DNA of 64,000 nucleotides from Bacteroidota bacterium (GCA_016868785.1 VGFS01000008.1:1-64000), one strand, 5' to 3'. Positions 53,420 through 62,835 are shown, counted from the stretch's first letter. Notes: generated by a model from the sequence alone, not told the origin. Numbers and translations: made by a program.

Positions 53420-54361
53420 TTAGTTTTTGGCAGCGGCAATCAATTGAGGCAATACCTCAAAAGCATCGCCTACAATACCATAATCAGCGGCTTTAAAGAA
53501 AGGGGCTTCGGGATCTTTGTTGATAGCCACAATGACTTTGCTTGAGCTTACGCCGGCCAAGTGCTGAATGGCGCCAGAAATTCCCACAGCCACATACAAG
53601 TTGGGTTTAATGGTGATACCCGTTTGTCCAACGTGTTCACTATGCGGACGCCATTCCATGTCGCTCACAGGCTTTGAACAGGCGGTGGCAGCGCCCAACG
53701 CTGTGGCTAAATCCTCGATCAAATGCCAATTCTCAGGTCCTTTCAAACCACGTCCACCACTGATTACCACTTCGGCTTCTGTGAGGGGGATTTTGCCCGT
53801 TACTTTGTTTACGGCATCGATGGTTAGGCCGCTATTGGATAGACCCACGCTACTATTTTCAACTTGGGCAGATTCGCCAAAGGTTTTGATTTCAAATGAG
53901 TTTGGGGTGATGGCCAAAACTTTGTTTGTTCTGGTAAGGTTCACAAAAGCGAAGGCTTTTCCTGAGAATACGCCACGTTTTACGTTGAATCCATCTTGTG
54001 TGTCGGGCAAGCTTACGACGTTCGAGGCCAAAGAGGCGCCCATTAACTGCGCCAATCTTGGCGACAGAGATTTTCCTGTGTAGGTATTGCTCACAATTAC
54101 CGTGGTTGCGCTCACTTCGTTTGCCACACCATGAACCGCCGCCGCATACGCGTCGGCTGTAAAGGCTTCGCCCACAGAAATTGTTTTCACCTGGTGAGCC
54201 CCATACAAACCCAATTCGGATCCGTCTGCACCCTGTCCGATGGCTACAGCCACAACCTTACTTCCCAATAAGTCGGCCACTTGACGACCGTATGACACGG
54301 CTTCAAAAGCCGCTTTTTTGAATTTTCCGTCGCTGATTTCAGCAAATACTAATACTGACAT
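53420..54361 (-). CDS. etfA: Electron transfer flavoprotein subunit alpha
   Basis: 313 residues from the ATG at 54361 (MSVLVFAEISDGKFKKAAFE). The C-terminal FAD site is GGRGLKGPENWHL, then GQTGITIKPNLYVAVGISGA and KDPEAPFFKAADYGIVGD. Carries electrons from acyl-CoA dehydrogenases to the quinone pool. Starts 1 nt after the etfB stop. Confidence 0.95.
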   Translation of the reverse strand: MSVLVFAEISDGKFKKAAFEAVSYGRQVADLLGSKVVAVAIGQGADGSELGLYGAHQVKTISVGEAFTADAYAAAVHGVANEVSATTVIVSNTYTGKSLSPRLAQLMGASLASNVVSLPDTQDGFNVKRGVFSGKAFAFVNLTRTNKVLAITPNSFEIKTFGESAQVENSSVGLSNSGLTIDAVNKVTGKIPLTEAEVVISGGRGLKGPENWHLIEDLATALGAATACSKPVSDMEWRPHSEHVGQTGITIKPNLYVAVGISGAIQHLAGVSSSKVIVAINKDPEAPFFKAADYGIVGDAFEVLPQLIAAAKN

Positions 54362-54362
54362 G

Positions 54363-55094
54363 TTAGATGACTTTGGCTTCGTTTCTGAGAATATCAATGA
54401 GTTTACCCGCTTCGCTGGGGTCGATCAATTTAACACCCGATTTAGGGGCAGGCAATTCAAATGAGGCATACTGACTGTAACCACCCGAGGTCTTTGCGGG
54501 CACTACCTGCAAAGGTTTGGTTCTTGCGGCCATGATGCCACGCATATTCGGAATTCGGGGTTCACACAAGTCTTTTTGTGCACTGGCCACGCAAGGACCG
54601 GCACAAGAAACGGTTTCGCGTCCACCATCGATGTCGCGGTCGAAACTGAATTTTCCAGCTGCGTAATCGATGCGGGTTACCACGTTGATGGATGGGATAC
54701 CCAACATCGCGCCCAACAAACCACAAACAGCACCGCCGTTGTAGTCAATGCTCTCCCGACCTGTTATGATCAAATCATACCCTTCGGCAATTTTTGAAAT
54801 TTCCTCAGCAACATGCTGCGCGTCCATGGCTTCCGCATCGATGCGAATCGCCTCGTTAGCTCCCATGCTCAATGCTTTGCGAATGACCGGTTCAGCGTCG
54901 GCCTTTCCTACGTGCACAATGGTCAACGTACCTCCATTGGCCTCCGCAATCTCCAAACCGCGGGTTACCGCCAATTCGTCGTAAGGATTCAAGATGTACT
55001 GAACACCCGCAGTGTTAAACTGGGTGTTGTTATCGGTAAAGGTAATTTTTGTAGTGGTATCCGGAACCACACTGATGCAAGCAAGGATTTTCAT
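54363..55094 (-). CDS. etfB: Electron transfer flavoprotein subunit beta
   Basis: 243 residues. NPYDELAVTRGLEIAEANGG (ADP/AMP-binding fold), ITGRESIDYNGGAVCGLLGA, and LCEPRIPNMRGIMAARTKPL near the C-terminus match the family. Pairs with etfA; first gene of the etfBA-DUF151-hypothetical-aminotransferase run. Confidence 0.95.
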   Translation of the reverse strand: MKILACISVVPDTTTKITFTDNNTQFNTAGVQYILNPYDELAVTRGLEIAEANGGTLTIVHVGKADAEPVIRKALSMGANEAIRIDAEAMDAQHVAEEISKIAEGYDLIITGRESIDYNGGAVCGLLGAMLGIPSINVVTRIDYAAGKFSFDRDIDGGRETVSCAGPCVASAQKDLCEPRIPNMRGIMAARTKPLQVVPAKTSGGYSQYASFELPAPKSGVKLIDPSEAGKLIDILRNEAKVI

Positions 55095-55114
55095 TCCGGT
55101 CGTTTAATATTTTA

Positions 55115-55122
55115 CAAAAATA
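55115..55122 (-). promoter_or_regulatory. -7 element of etfBA (TATTTTTG)
   Basis: On the minus strand TATTTTTG (55122-55115), 20 nt before the etfB ATG, which would give a short leader. No TTG at the right spacing. Confidence 0.45.
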
Positions 55123-55186
55123 GCAAATTTTCACCGGCTTTGTTTGATTCCCACCCGCCAAGTTGGTAGTTTCGTTTTTTCAATTC

Positions 55187-56539
55187 ATGAATTATCATTT
55201 CATCGCCATCGGTGGGGCCGTTATGCACAATTTGGCCCTGGAACTCCAACACAACCAACATCACATCACCGGTAGCGACGATGAGATTTTTGAACCCGCC
55301 AAATCGCGGCTCGCCCTTGCCGGTATTTTGCCACCTGCCCATGGATGGTTTCCTGAAAAAATACACCCAAACTTAGACGGAATCATTCTGGGGATGCATG
55401 CCAAACAAGACAATCCAGAGTTGCAACGCGCCATAGAACTGGGGATATCCATCTACAGTTTTCCAGAATTCATCTATCACCATGCCCAAAACAAAACCCG
55501 TTTGGTGATGGCGGGAAGCCACGGCAAAACAACCTGTACGGGCATGTTGATGCATATTCTCAAATGTCTCCAAAAACCATTCGATTACTTGGTGGGTTCA
55601 CAATTGCCAGGTTTTGAGCGCATGGTGAAATTGTCAGACGCCCCCCTCATGGTGATCGAAGGAGACGAATACCTCACATCGCCCCTGGATCTCAGGCCCA
55701 AATTTGTCCATTACCAAGCCCATGCCGCCATGATTACGGGCATCGCCTGGGATCATGTGAACGTGTTTCCCACCGAAGAAATTTATCACAATCAGTTTTC
55801 ATTGTTGATTGATACGCTTCAGCCGGGCGGACATTTGTTCTGGTTCAACGGCGACGAAGCCCTGAAAAACATCGCACAAAAAAGTGGATTTCCTCAACAA
55901 GCGATTTACGATGCGCCCCAATATCAAAATGTCAAGGGGGGCACCGCAGTAACCGTGAACAACCGTGTGTATACGTTGCCTTTCTATGGCCGACACAATC
56001 TACAAAATGCGGCGGGTGTGGTGAAAATAGCCTCAACCATCGGGATATCAGAAGAAGAAGCTTGGTCGGCCTTGCAGTCCTTTCCGGGCACGGCCAAACG
56101 CCTTGAGCCCATCTTGGAAACGGAAAACTTGACGGTGATTCGGGATTTTGCCCATGCCCCTTCCAAAGTGGAAGCATCGGTGTTGGCGGTGCGCGAGCAA
56201 TTCCCCAACCACAAATTCATTGCCGTGTTTGAAGTACACACTTACAGCAGCCTCAATTCAGAATTTATGCAACGATACCAGGGTACACTCAATCCCGCCG
56301 ATGCCATTTGCGTATTGTACGATCCCCATGTTTTCCAGCTCAAACGCATGGAAGTACCATCGAAAGAAACCATCGAACAGCGTTTTGGGAAAGGACAGGC
56401 CCTGAGTGATTTATCATCGCTAAAAAATTGGCTCAGCAATGCTTTGGAGACCCATCAGCCCGCGGTGGTTTTGTTGATGAGCAGTGGGAATTTGTGCGGT
56501 TTGTCGGTAGATTATTTCACCGATTCCAGTCGCTCGTAA
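55187..56539 (+). CDS. mpl: UDP-N-acetylmuramate:tripeptide ligase Mpl (murein recycling)
   Basis: 450 residues from the ATG at 55187 (MNYHFIAIGGAVMHNLALEL); the longer frame adds eight residues with no support. Mur-ligase fold: N-terminal GGAVMHNLA (Rossmann), AGSHGKTTCTGMLMHIL (Walker A, about 108), GDEYLTSPLDLRPKF (about 165), and HPN-type DFAHAPSKVEASV near 318. Re-attaches the tripeptide L-Ala-gamma-D-Glu-meso-Dap to UDP-MurNAc, so the cell recycles its own murein. 3' end overlaps the GH3 gene by 28 nt. Confidence 0.92.
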   Translation: MNYHFIAIGGAVMHNLALELQHNQHHITGSDDEIFEPAKSRLALAGILPPAHGWFPEKIHPNLDGIILGMHAKQDNPELQRAIELGISIYSFPEFIYHHAQNKTRLVMAGSHGKTTCTGMLMHILKCLQKPFDYLVGSQLPGFERMVKLSDAPLMVIEGDEYLTSPLDLRPKFVHYQAHAAMITGIAWDHVNVFPTEEIYHNQFSLLIDTLQPGGHLFWFNGDEALKNIAQKSGFPQQAIYDAPQYQNVKGGTAVTVNNRVYTLPFYGRHNLQNAAGVVKIASTIGISEEEAWSALQSFPGTAKRLEPILETENLTVIRDFAHAPSKVEASVLAVREQFPNHKFIAVFEVHTYSSLNSEFMQRYQGTLNPADAICVLYDPHVFQLKRMEVPSKETIEQRFGKGQALSDLSSLKNWLSNALETHQPAVVLLMSSGNLCGLSVDYFTDSSRS

Positions 56540-59500
56540 ATCGTTTGCAGCAATTGTCCACGGAAGCCCTGTTGAGAAATTTTCTTATTCCATTCGCTCG
56601 GGTAGGTACGATTAGATAAAAACACGAAAGTGATGCCATTTGCAGGGTCGCACCAAGCCCACGTGCCTGTGTAGCCACTGTGTCCGAACAATGTGCCCGG
56701 GGCGCCTTCAAATACATTGGCCTTGTTGCCCTCTTTGCCATTGGGTTTGTCGAATCCCAGGCCGCGGTAACCCTTTTTTGTGGGTCCTGCGTGAATTTTG
56801 GAAAACAATTCAACCGTGGTGGGTTTCAACATAAAACTACCCGTTTTGCTTGAATATCCGTGTTCTTGAAACAAATACATGAGCTTGGCCATGTCCATGG
56901 CCGTTGAAAATAACCCCGCATTGCCCGCAACGCCCCCCAACATCATGGCGCTGGGGTCGTGCACAATCCCCCGAACCTCACCCCGAGGCCACAGAGAATC
57001 AATCAACGTTGGCGCGATTCTGTGGGGTGAAATACCCTGCTCCAAGGGCTTGAAACTGGTGTTGGTCATTCCAATGGACCGATAAAAATCACCGTTGATC
57101 AACGATTGCCAAAGGGCAGGGTTTCGTTGTTCAACCCACTTTGCCAATAAAATCATGTTGATGTCACTGTAAACGTAAGATTTATCGGTTGACGGCTGGG
57201 TAGACAACATCCACTTCCATGCCGAATCAGACCATCTCTTTTCCAAACATTGTCCCATCGAAATTTCGAATTGGGTTTGGATATTGTCGTTCTCTCCAAC
57301 CACGAGCGAGGGGGTGGTTGTTTTTGCCTCATGCAGTTGACACCCCACAGACTTTGCGCCCATTTTCATGGCCCTTTGCTGCATGGGTAGGAAGGGGGGT
57401 AAACCACTTTGGTGGGTCAGTAACTCGCGAAAAGTAATAGACGAGAGTGCTTTGTTTTGCGACGACAGTTCTGGCCATGTTTTGCCGATGGGTGCATTTA
57501 GGTTTAACCCTTTGGTATTCTCATATTGCTTCATGAAAGCCAAGGTGGTGGCGGCGATTTTGGTGATTGAAGCAACGTCATAAACATGGTCCTGGGTGGT
57601 TGGTATCTCATTTCCGAGTAAATCCTTGACAGTTCCCACATTGATGTTGGCCGCAATCCGACCATCCTTGAGAACCACCAATTGCGCAGAGGGAAACAGC
57701 TCCCTTGCCAATCCATCGCGCATCATAGAATCCAAAACGGCATGTAATTCGGGATCGTAACCATGAATATGGCCATGGGCATAGTCGATATCGTCAATGT
57801 GAGCGTTTTGACCGCTGCTACAATTTTCTTGTAAATGCGTCAATCCGATGTTGTTTGTGCCGTAATGATGTGATTTGCCGAAGACCATCCGCAATGCGCT
57901 GTTGACGGTATATGGGTTGTATTCGTGCGCAATCAAAATATTACAGTTGTTGTGCACGCTCAACAAGGGTTGTACCGCGTATTGATGTCCAAAATGGATG
58001 TAGAAATCGCTGAAACCAAGATAGGCGTGCTCAAGGTTTTTCTGGGGGTTGTTGGAATGTTGAAGGGGACCTTTTGCAAGAACCCGTGTCCACGATCGGG
58101 GGATCGCGCGTGATTTCAATTTCCAGGTAGGCCAATCGAGTCCAACAAATAATCGTGTGTTGTTGGCAAGTTTGGATAGTGTAGTATCAACGCTTGTACT
58201 GTCTGCGTTCCAAGGCAATAAAGTGGTTTGAATGCTGCCCAATAGAAACTGTTGCAGGTGTATGGGAAGGAGATACGGAATGCTATCCCCAATGACAATA
58301 AGTTGCAGCGTGTCGTCCGGTGAACCAGCATCCAAAAACGTAGGTTTGAAGGTGCTTTGTTTCACATCACAAGAAAGGTTTGCATGCCGACAATAAATCA
58401 TCGATTCATCGGCCACTTCTTGGCCATACAAATTGTTGAATTTGACTTTAATTTGTTCCAAATCGCTGAGCAGATTGTTGGGGTTGACAAAACGGTTTTC
58501 GAATAGACCCAAATCATATTTTGTTGCCAATAAACGAATGACGCGTGAAGCGATCTCTGCACTGTCTATCTCCCCCTTGGTTTTTGCCTTTTCCGCGGAA
58601 TCCAGGAATCCAACAACATCCTCAGGGAAAAGGATAATGTCGTTACCTGCCTTTAATGCCATCAAGGCAACATCGGCAGGACTTCCCATTTTTGCTACAC
58701 CCTTCATATTCAGGGCATCTGTGATAATCAAACCTTGAAAACCCAGTTCTTGACGAAGCCATGTTTTAACAAAAAACGGGGAAATGGAGCAGGGTAATTT
58801 TGAAGTGTCGATGCTGGGTATTCTGAGGTGGGCGACCATCACTGAGGCTACGCCTTGTTTAATTTGTTTGATGAAAGGCGGAAGATCGTTTTGCTCGACG
58901 TCGGATTTGCTTTTTAGCACCACTGGCAGATCCAAATGTGAATCGGTTTTGGTATCGCCATGTCCCGGAAAATGTTTGGCCGATGCAAGTAAGCCCCCAG
59001 TTTGAAGTCCTTCCGTTAATCCACTTCCCAAGTTAGAAACTTCTTCGGCATTGGATCCAAAACTCCTAAATCCGATGATTGGGTTGTTAAGCTCGGTATT
59101 GACATCCACGGAGGGAGCGAAATTGATGTGAATTCCCAATCTTTTGCATTGGGCAGCCATGGATAGACCCATTTGATAAGTTAGCTGTCTGTTTCGCGTT
59201 GCCCCCAACGTCAGTTGGAACGGATATTTCTCCATGCCCGTTAATCGCATAGCCGGACCCCATTCGCCATCAATGCCAATAAGCAGAGGAATGTCGCTTT
59301 CTTGTTGAAAGTAATTGGTGAGGTAAAGTTGAGACAAGGGATTTCCTTGGAAAAATATCACACCGCCTACGCCACAGTCGCGGATTTGATAAAGCAATCG
59401 CTTTTGAAATTGCTGGGAGTCGAGCATTTCATCGGCCCGAAGTTCTCTGCTCCAGGCGGGTACCATCAAAGTCTGGGCAAGCTGTTTTCTAAACGATAAA

Positions 59501-59643
59501 CCACGAACGGTTGCCTGTGCGAATTCAAGGGCTTCTGTGCTGTGGTAAAAACCGGCGCCGAAATTGGGCTGAGACTGAGCCATCGCCCCATGGGTCAAAA
59601 TTGCGTACAACGCCACTGCAACTCGCTTGATCCATGATACCAT
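56512..59643 (-). CDS. GH3 beta-N-acetylglucosaminidase fused to a serine beta-lactamase-like domain
   Basis: 1043 residues from the ATG at 59643; the frame continues to a TTG at 59670, which I reject since the signal peptide begins at MVSWIKRVAVALYAILT. The GH3 domain (about 45-395) has IPLLIGIDGEWGPAMRL, SAKHFPGHGDTKTDSHLDLP and the nucleophile Asp in GLIITDALNMKGV (about 310). A linker domain follows, then a class C-like serine hydrolase (about 655-1043) with VASITK (SxxK, Ser about 690), YSDIN, and a GHSGYTGT C-terminal motif. Likely cuts GlcNAc-anhydro-muropeptides and acts on the stem or an ester. Periplasmic. Confidence 0.92.
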   Translation of the reverse strand: MVSWIKRVAVALYAILTHGAMAQSQPNFGAGFYHSTEALEFAQATVRGLSFRKQLAQTLMVPAWSRELRADEMLDSQQFQKRLLYQIRDCGVGGVIFFQGNPLSQLYLTNYFQQESDIPLLIGIDGEWGPAMRLTGMEKYPFQLTLGATRNRQLTYQMGLSMAAQCKRLGIHINFAPSVDVNTELNNPIIGFRSFGSNAEEVSNLGSGLTEGLQTGGLLASAKHFPGHGDTKTDSHLDLPVVLKSKSDVEQNDLPPFIKQIKQGVASVMVAHLRIPSIDTSKLPCSISPFFVKTWLRQELGFQGLIITDALNMKGVAKMGSPADVALMALKAGNDIILFPEDVVGFLDSAEKAKTKGEIDSAEIASRVIRLLATKYDLGLFENRFVNPNNLLSDLEQIKVKFNNLYGQEVADESMIYCRHANLSCDVKQSTFKPTFLDAGSPDDTLQLIVIGDSIPYLLPIHLQQFLLGSIQTTLLPWNADSTSVDTTLSKLANNTRLFVGLDWPTWKLKSRAIPRSWTRVLAKGPLQHSNNPQKNLEHAYLGFSDFYIHFGHQYAVQPLLSVHNNCNILIAHEYNPYTVNSALRMVFGKSHHYGTNNIGLTHLQENCSSGQNAHIDDIDYAHGHIHGYDPELHAVLDSMMRDGLARELFPSAQLVVLKDGRIAANINVGTVKDLLGNEIPTTQDHVYDVASITKIAATTLAFMKQYENTKGLNLNAPIGKTWPELSSQNKALSSITFRELLTHQSGLPPFLPMQQRAMKMGAKSVGCQLHEAKTTTPSLVVGENDNIQTQFEISMGQCLEKRWSDSAWKWMLSTQPSTDKSYVYSDINMILLAKWVEQRNPALWQSLINGDFYRSIGMTNTSFKPLEQGISPHRIAPTLIDSLWPRGEVRGIVHDPSAMMLGGVAGNAGLFSTAMDMAKLMYLFQEHGYSSKTGSFMLKPTTVELFSKIHAGPTKKGYRGLGFDKPNGKEGNKANVFEGAPGTLFGHSGYTGTWAWCDPANGITFVFLSNRTYPSEWNKKISQQGFRGQLLQTIYERLESVK

Positions 59644-59830
59644 CCCACAAATCAACGGAATCGCTTTCAATCTATGGAAACATTTTCTCCCTCAAAGATG
59701 TGGAAAACGATGGTTTACTTTCCGATATTGCGCCCAACAAAAAAAAATCGAGGTGTCAAGCCACGATATGTCAGGTATTGTTGTCTAACCCAAAGCATTA
59801 GGCAATGTAGCATGTACTTAACAAACTCGA

Positions 59831-60370
59831 ATGACGGAACAAGAACTGGTAGATGGATGTATTCGCGAAGATCGAATTTGCCAGCGCGAGTTATGGAATC
59901 GCTACTCGAGAAAAATCATGTCGCTTTGCCTGAGATATTGTAACAGCCAAGAAGAAGCAGAAGACGCACTCATGGAAGCCTACGTGAAAATCTACGACAA
60001 TCTGTCAAAATTCCGGTTCCAAAGTTCATTGGAAACCTGGATGCGTAGGGTAGCGGTGAATTTGTGCATCAATAAAATTCGGGCACGGAAGCACATTTGG
60101 ACCTCCATCACCGAAGACGAATACCGTTTGGGTTACAACGATGATGCCTTTGAACATTTGGAGGTAAACCAAATCATGAAACTGGTTGAAGCTTTGCCGG
60201 TGGGGTATCGAACCGTATTCAACATGTACGCGATTGAGGGATATTCTCACAAAGACATCGCTGAAATGTTGGGCATCGACGAAGGAACCAGCCGTTCTCA
60301 GTATGCCAAAGCAAGAAAAGTACTTCAACAACATATACAAAAATCTGAAGGAGGGTCGCTGGCCCCATAA
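59831..60370 (+). CDS. ECF-type RNA polymerase sigma factor
   Basis: 179 residues. Region 2 at about 20-88 (LWNRYSRKIMSLCLRYCNSQ, EEAEDALMEAYVKIYDNL, SLETWMRRVAVNLCINKIR) and region 4 at about 120-172 (LPVGYRTVFNMYAIEGYSHK, DIAEMLGIDEGTSRSQYAKA). No region 3 or 1. Directs polymerase to a special promoter set. The next gene starts 1 nt after its stop and encodes its probable membrane partner. Confidence 0.95.
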   Translation: MTEQELVDGCIREDRICQRELWNRYSRKIMSLCLRYCNSQEEAEDALMEAYVKIYDNLSKFRFQSSLETWMRRVAVNLCINKIRARKHIWTSITEDEYRLGYNDDAFEHLEVNQIMKLVEALPVGYRTVFNMYAIEGYSHKDIAEMLGIDEGTSRSQYAKARKVLQQHIQKSEGGSLAP

Positions 60371-60371
60371 C

Positions 60372-61736
60372 ATGGAGAACCAACGTTTGCATAGTCAGTT
60401 ACGCGATAAATTGCATGATTTGGAGTCGCCCTTCAATGAGCGTGTTTCGTTCGAGGCCGTCATGAAAAAGCGGGAACGCAAGAAGCGCAGAATGATTTTG
60501 TGGATTCCATCGATGGTGGTGGTTGCTGGATTGTTTGTTCTGGGTGGTTTGGGATTGTTATGGGTTCAAACCGATCAGCAGCCCGAAAGATCCAAGCAGG
60601 TTTCTGTAGCGAAATCGATATACAAGCCCGGGAAAGCGAAAAAATCCTTGCTGATGTCTCAAAAAATGAGTTCATCGGGAGAGGAGAAAATCGCACAATC
60701 AACAAGACAACAAGAGATTGGGATTGGTCGAAGCAAGGGGTTGTGGATGATTCCAGAAGCAGATGTCACTGCTGATAATAGTTTGGAATCGCCAGTGATT
60801 TCGAGCGTTGAGGCGGTGATTACAGACGAAAGACCGAAAGAAACGGCTGCTGTGAGCCCCGTGACTACATTGGCCGCCCCAGTGGAATTGGTAGAAGTGC
60901 CAGTTGAACTGGTTCAGACAAAGGATGCCGTGCCCTATTTGAATCTAGACATGCTCTGTGATCCTCAAGGCATTGAAAAGACCCAGTTGGGCATCTCTGT
61001 TCCTTTGAAAGATCACGCGGAAATTCCTGAGGGAGAATATGAAGCGCAGTGGGATCCTGCCTTGCTAAAATCAAAGTGGTATGCTGAATTTTCGGCCACA
61101 ACGGGTAGCAGTGTCGTGATTAATTTCAATGAAGACGATCGCCTAAGTATTTTAGGGAATATATACCATGCCAATTACCATGGTTTGATACTGAAGGATG
61201 TGGGTAAAGGATTCATGGTTGGATCGGGATTGAGCTACGGCGAAATGGTGGGTACAGGAGAATGGCGGGTAAGAGAATTTGAAGAGCGCATGAGTATTGA
61301 TACTTATGACGTAGTTGTGATGCTTCCACCCATTCAAACGGTTCGTGTTTATGATACCACGTATTCTCAAGTTCGCGTTGAAACTGTAGGGATGTTGAAT
61401 TTCCGCATCGATAAATACGCCATTCCAATGGCCGTTAGGTATAATTTCATGTTGGGTAAAATGGCATGGCGTGCCGCGGCTCAATTGAACCCAGGTCTCA
61501 CCATTAAAACGGCAGGGGATTTCTTTACCAATAACGAGTATACGCCCATCGCGTCGCAGAAAAACCTTACTTTAGATATGAAATTGGCGGTTGGCCCAAC
61601 CATATCCATCTTTAATAATTGGTTTTTGGTGTTGGAGCCCAATATGATGCACCACACGTTCAGGGATATGAAATCGGGTGTTACCAAAGGGAAAACACTC
61701 ACCGGATTTGGGGTGAGCGTATTGCACCACTTTTAA
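60372..61736 (+). CDS. Membrane-tethered protein with sigma-partner N-terminus and beta-barrel-like C-terminus
   Basis: 454 residues from the ATG at 60372 (the longer frame runs inside the sigma gene). Cytoplasmic N-terminus (1-40, LHSQLRDKLHDLESPFNERV), which resembles the short helix before the membrane in Bacteroidota proteins paired with ECF sigmas. One membrane helix (about 40-64, ILWIPSMVVVAGLFVLGGLG). A disordered linker (70-200). Then a beta-rich C-terminal domain (about 235-454, YAEFSATTGSSVVINFNEDD, FMVGSGLSYGEMVGTGEW) that looks like an outer-membrane barrel. Likely an anti-sigma-type sensor. Topology across two membranes is puzzling. Confidence 0.78.
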   Translation: MENQRLHSQLRDKLHDLESPFNERVSFEAVMKKRERKKRRMILWIPSMVVVAGLFVLGGLGLLWVQTDQQPERSKQVSVAKSIYKPGKAKKSLLMSQKMSSSGEEKIAQSTRQQEIGIGRSKGLWMIPEADVTADNSLESPVISSVEAVITDERPKETAAVSPVTTLAAPVELVEVPVELVQTKDAVPYLNLDMLCDPQGIEKTQLGISVPLKDHAEIPEGEYEAQWDPALLKSKWYAEFSATTGSSVVINFNEDDRLSILGNIYHANYHGLILKDVGKGFMVGSGLSYGEMVGTGEWRVREFEERMSIDTYDVVVMLPPIQTVRVYDTTYSQVRVETVGMLNFRIDKYAIPMAVRYNFMLGKMAWRAAAQLNPGLTIKTAGDFFTNNEYTPIASQKNLTLDMKLAVGPTISIFNNWFLVLEPNMMHHTFRDMKSGVTKGKTLTGFGVSVLHHF

Positions 61737-61759
61737 TTTACGGACTGTGAGTTGCGCAG

Positions 61760-62821
61760 TTAAACGCGCTCGTTCCAGTTGAAAATGTCTTCGGTTTCTC
61801 CCAATCGTATACCGTCGAGCCAATTTTTCACTCCGTCAGATACCGATGAATCGCCTTGTTCGAGAACCTCGTGGTAATGACCTGCATGGCCGAAACCCTG
61901 AATGCGTATGAGTGTGGCCGCCGTACCGGTGATGAAAATTTCTTTCAATTCCCCTGCTTCGAGGCGGTCTTTTAACTCCCTCACCGATAATTCACGTTCG
62001 ATCACAGAATGTCCTAGTTCGCGTAAACCTTGGATTACACTGTCGCGCGTGATACCCGCCAACAAAGTGTTCCCCATTTTGGGGGTAATGACTTCATTGT
62101 GAAAAACGGCGAAAAGATTGGTGGTGCCGGTTTCTTCCACCAACGTGTGCGTGAGCGGATCTGTCCATAAAACCTGGTCGTAACCTTCTTGCTGTGCACG
62201 CAAAGTAGGATACATGGCGGCGCCATAATTGCCGGCACATTTGGTGAAACCCACACCCCCAGGAGCAGCTCTGCTAAATTCCTCTTCCACTTTAATTTTT
62301 AAGGCTTTGGTGTAATAGGGCCCAACCGGACAGCAGAAGATAGCGAACGTATAGGTTTCTGATGGTTTTACCCCGATAAAATCATCGGTAGCAAACATGT
62401 AGGGTCTTATATATAGCGATCCACCTTCTGTTTTTGGTACCCATTCTGCATCCAATTGTATGAGCGATTTGAGTCCGTCCATGAATAACTCCTCAGGAAC
62501 AACGGGCATAACCATGCGTTCGGCGCTGCGGTTGAGACGTTTCCAATTTTCACGAGGTCTAAACAAGATGGGTTGACCTGTTTTTTTGTCGGCGAAAGCC
62601 TTCATGCCTTCAAAAATCGATTGGCCATAATGGATGGCACTGGTGGCAGGACTTAGGCTGAGCGGACCGTAAGGAACGATGCGGGCGTTGGTCCACTCGT
62701 TCCCATTCCAATGGGCGAGGAACATATGGTCCGTAAAAATCTTTCCAAAACCAATATTTTTTGGATCAAATTGACCAATTCTACTGTTTTGTGTTTTTTC
62801 AATCGTAATTTCGAAACCCAT
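61760..62821 (-). CDS. ilvE: Branched-chain amino acid aminotransferase
   Basis: 353 residues, the longer (eukaryote-like, BCAT2) type. HWNGNEWTNARIVPYGPLSL, ATSAIHYGQSIFEGMKAF, LFRPRENWKRLNRSAERM, GGVGFTKCAGNYGAAMYPT (PLP Lys) and VEETGTTNLFAVF are in order. Transfers amino groups for Leu, Ile and Val synthesis or breakdown. The 3' end is 23 nt from the sigma partner gene; TAATTTTG lies 6 nt before the ATG. Confidence 0.95.
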   Translation of the reverse strand: MGFEITIEKTQNSRIGQFDPKNIGFGKIFTDHMFLAHWNGNEWTNARIVPYGPLSLSPATSAIHYGQSIFEGMKAFADKKTGQPILFRPRENWKRLNRSAERMVMPVVPEELFMDGLKSLIQLDAEWVPKTEGGSLYIRPYMFATDDFIGVKPSETYTFAIFCCPVGPYYTKALKIKVEEEFSRAAPGGVGFTKCAGNYGAAMYPTLRAQQEGYDQVLWTDPLTHTLVEETGTTNLFAVFHNEVITPKMGNTLLAGITRDSVIQGLRELGHSVIERELSVRELKDRLEAGELKEIFITGTAATLIRIQGFGHAGHYHEVLEQGDSSVSDGVKNWLDGIRLGETEDIFNWNERV

Positions 62822-62827
62822 CTAGTA

Positions 62828-62835
62828 CAAAATTA
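62828..62835 (-). promoter_or_regulatory. -7 element of ilvE (TAATTTTG)
   Basis: On the minus strand TAATTTTG (62835-62828) ends 6 nt before the ATG at 62821. No TTG at 19-20 nt. Predicts a near-leaderless mRNA. Confidence 0.5.
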
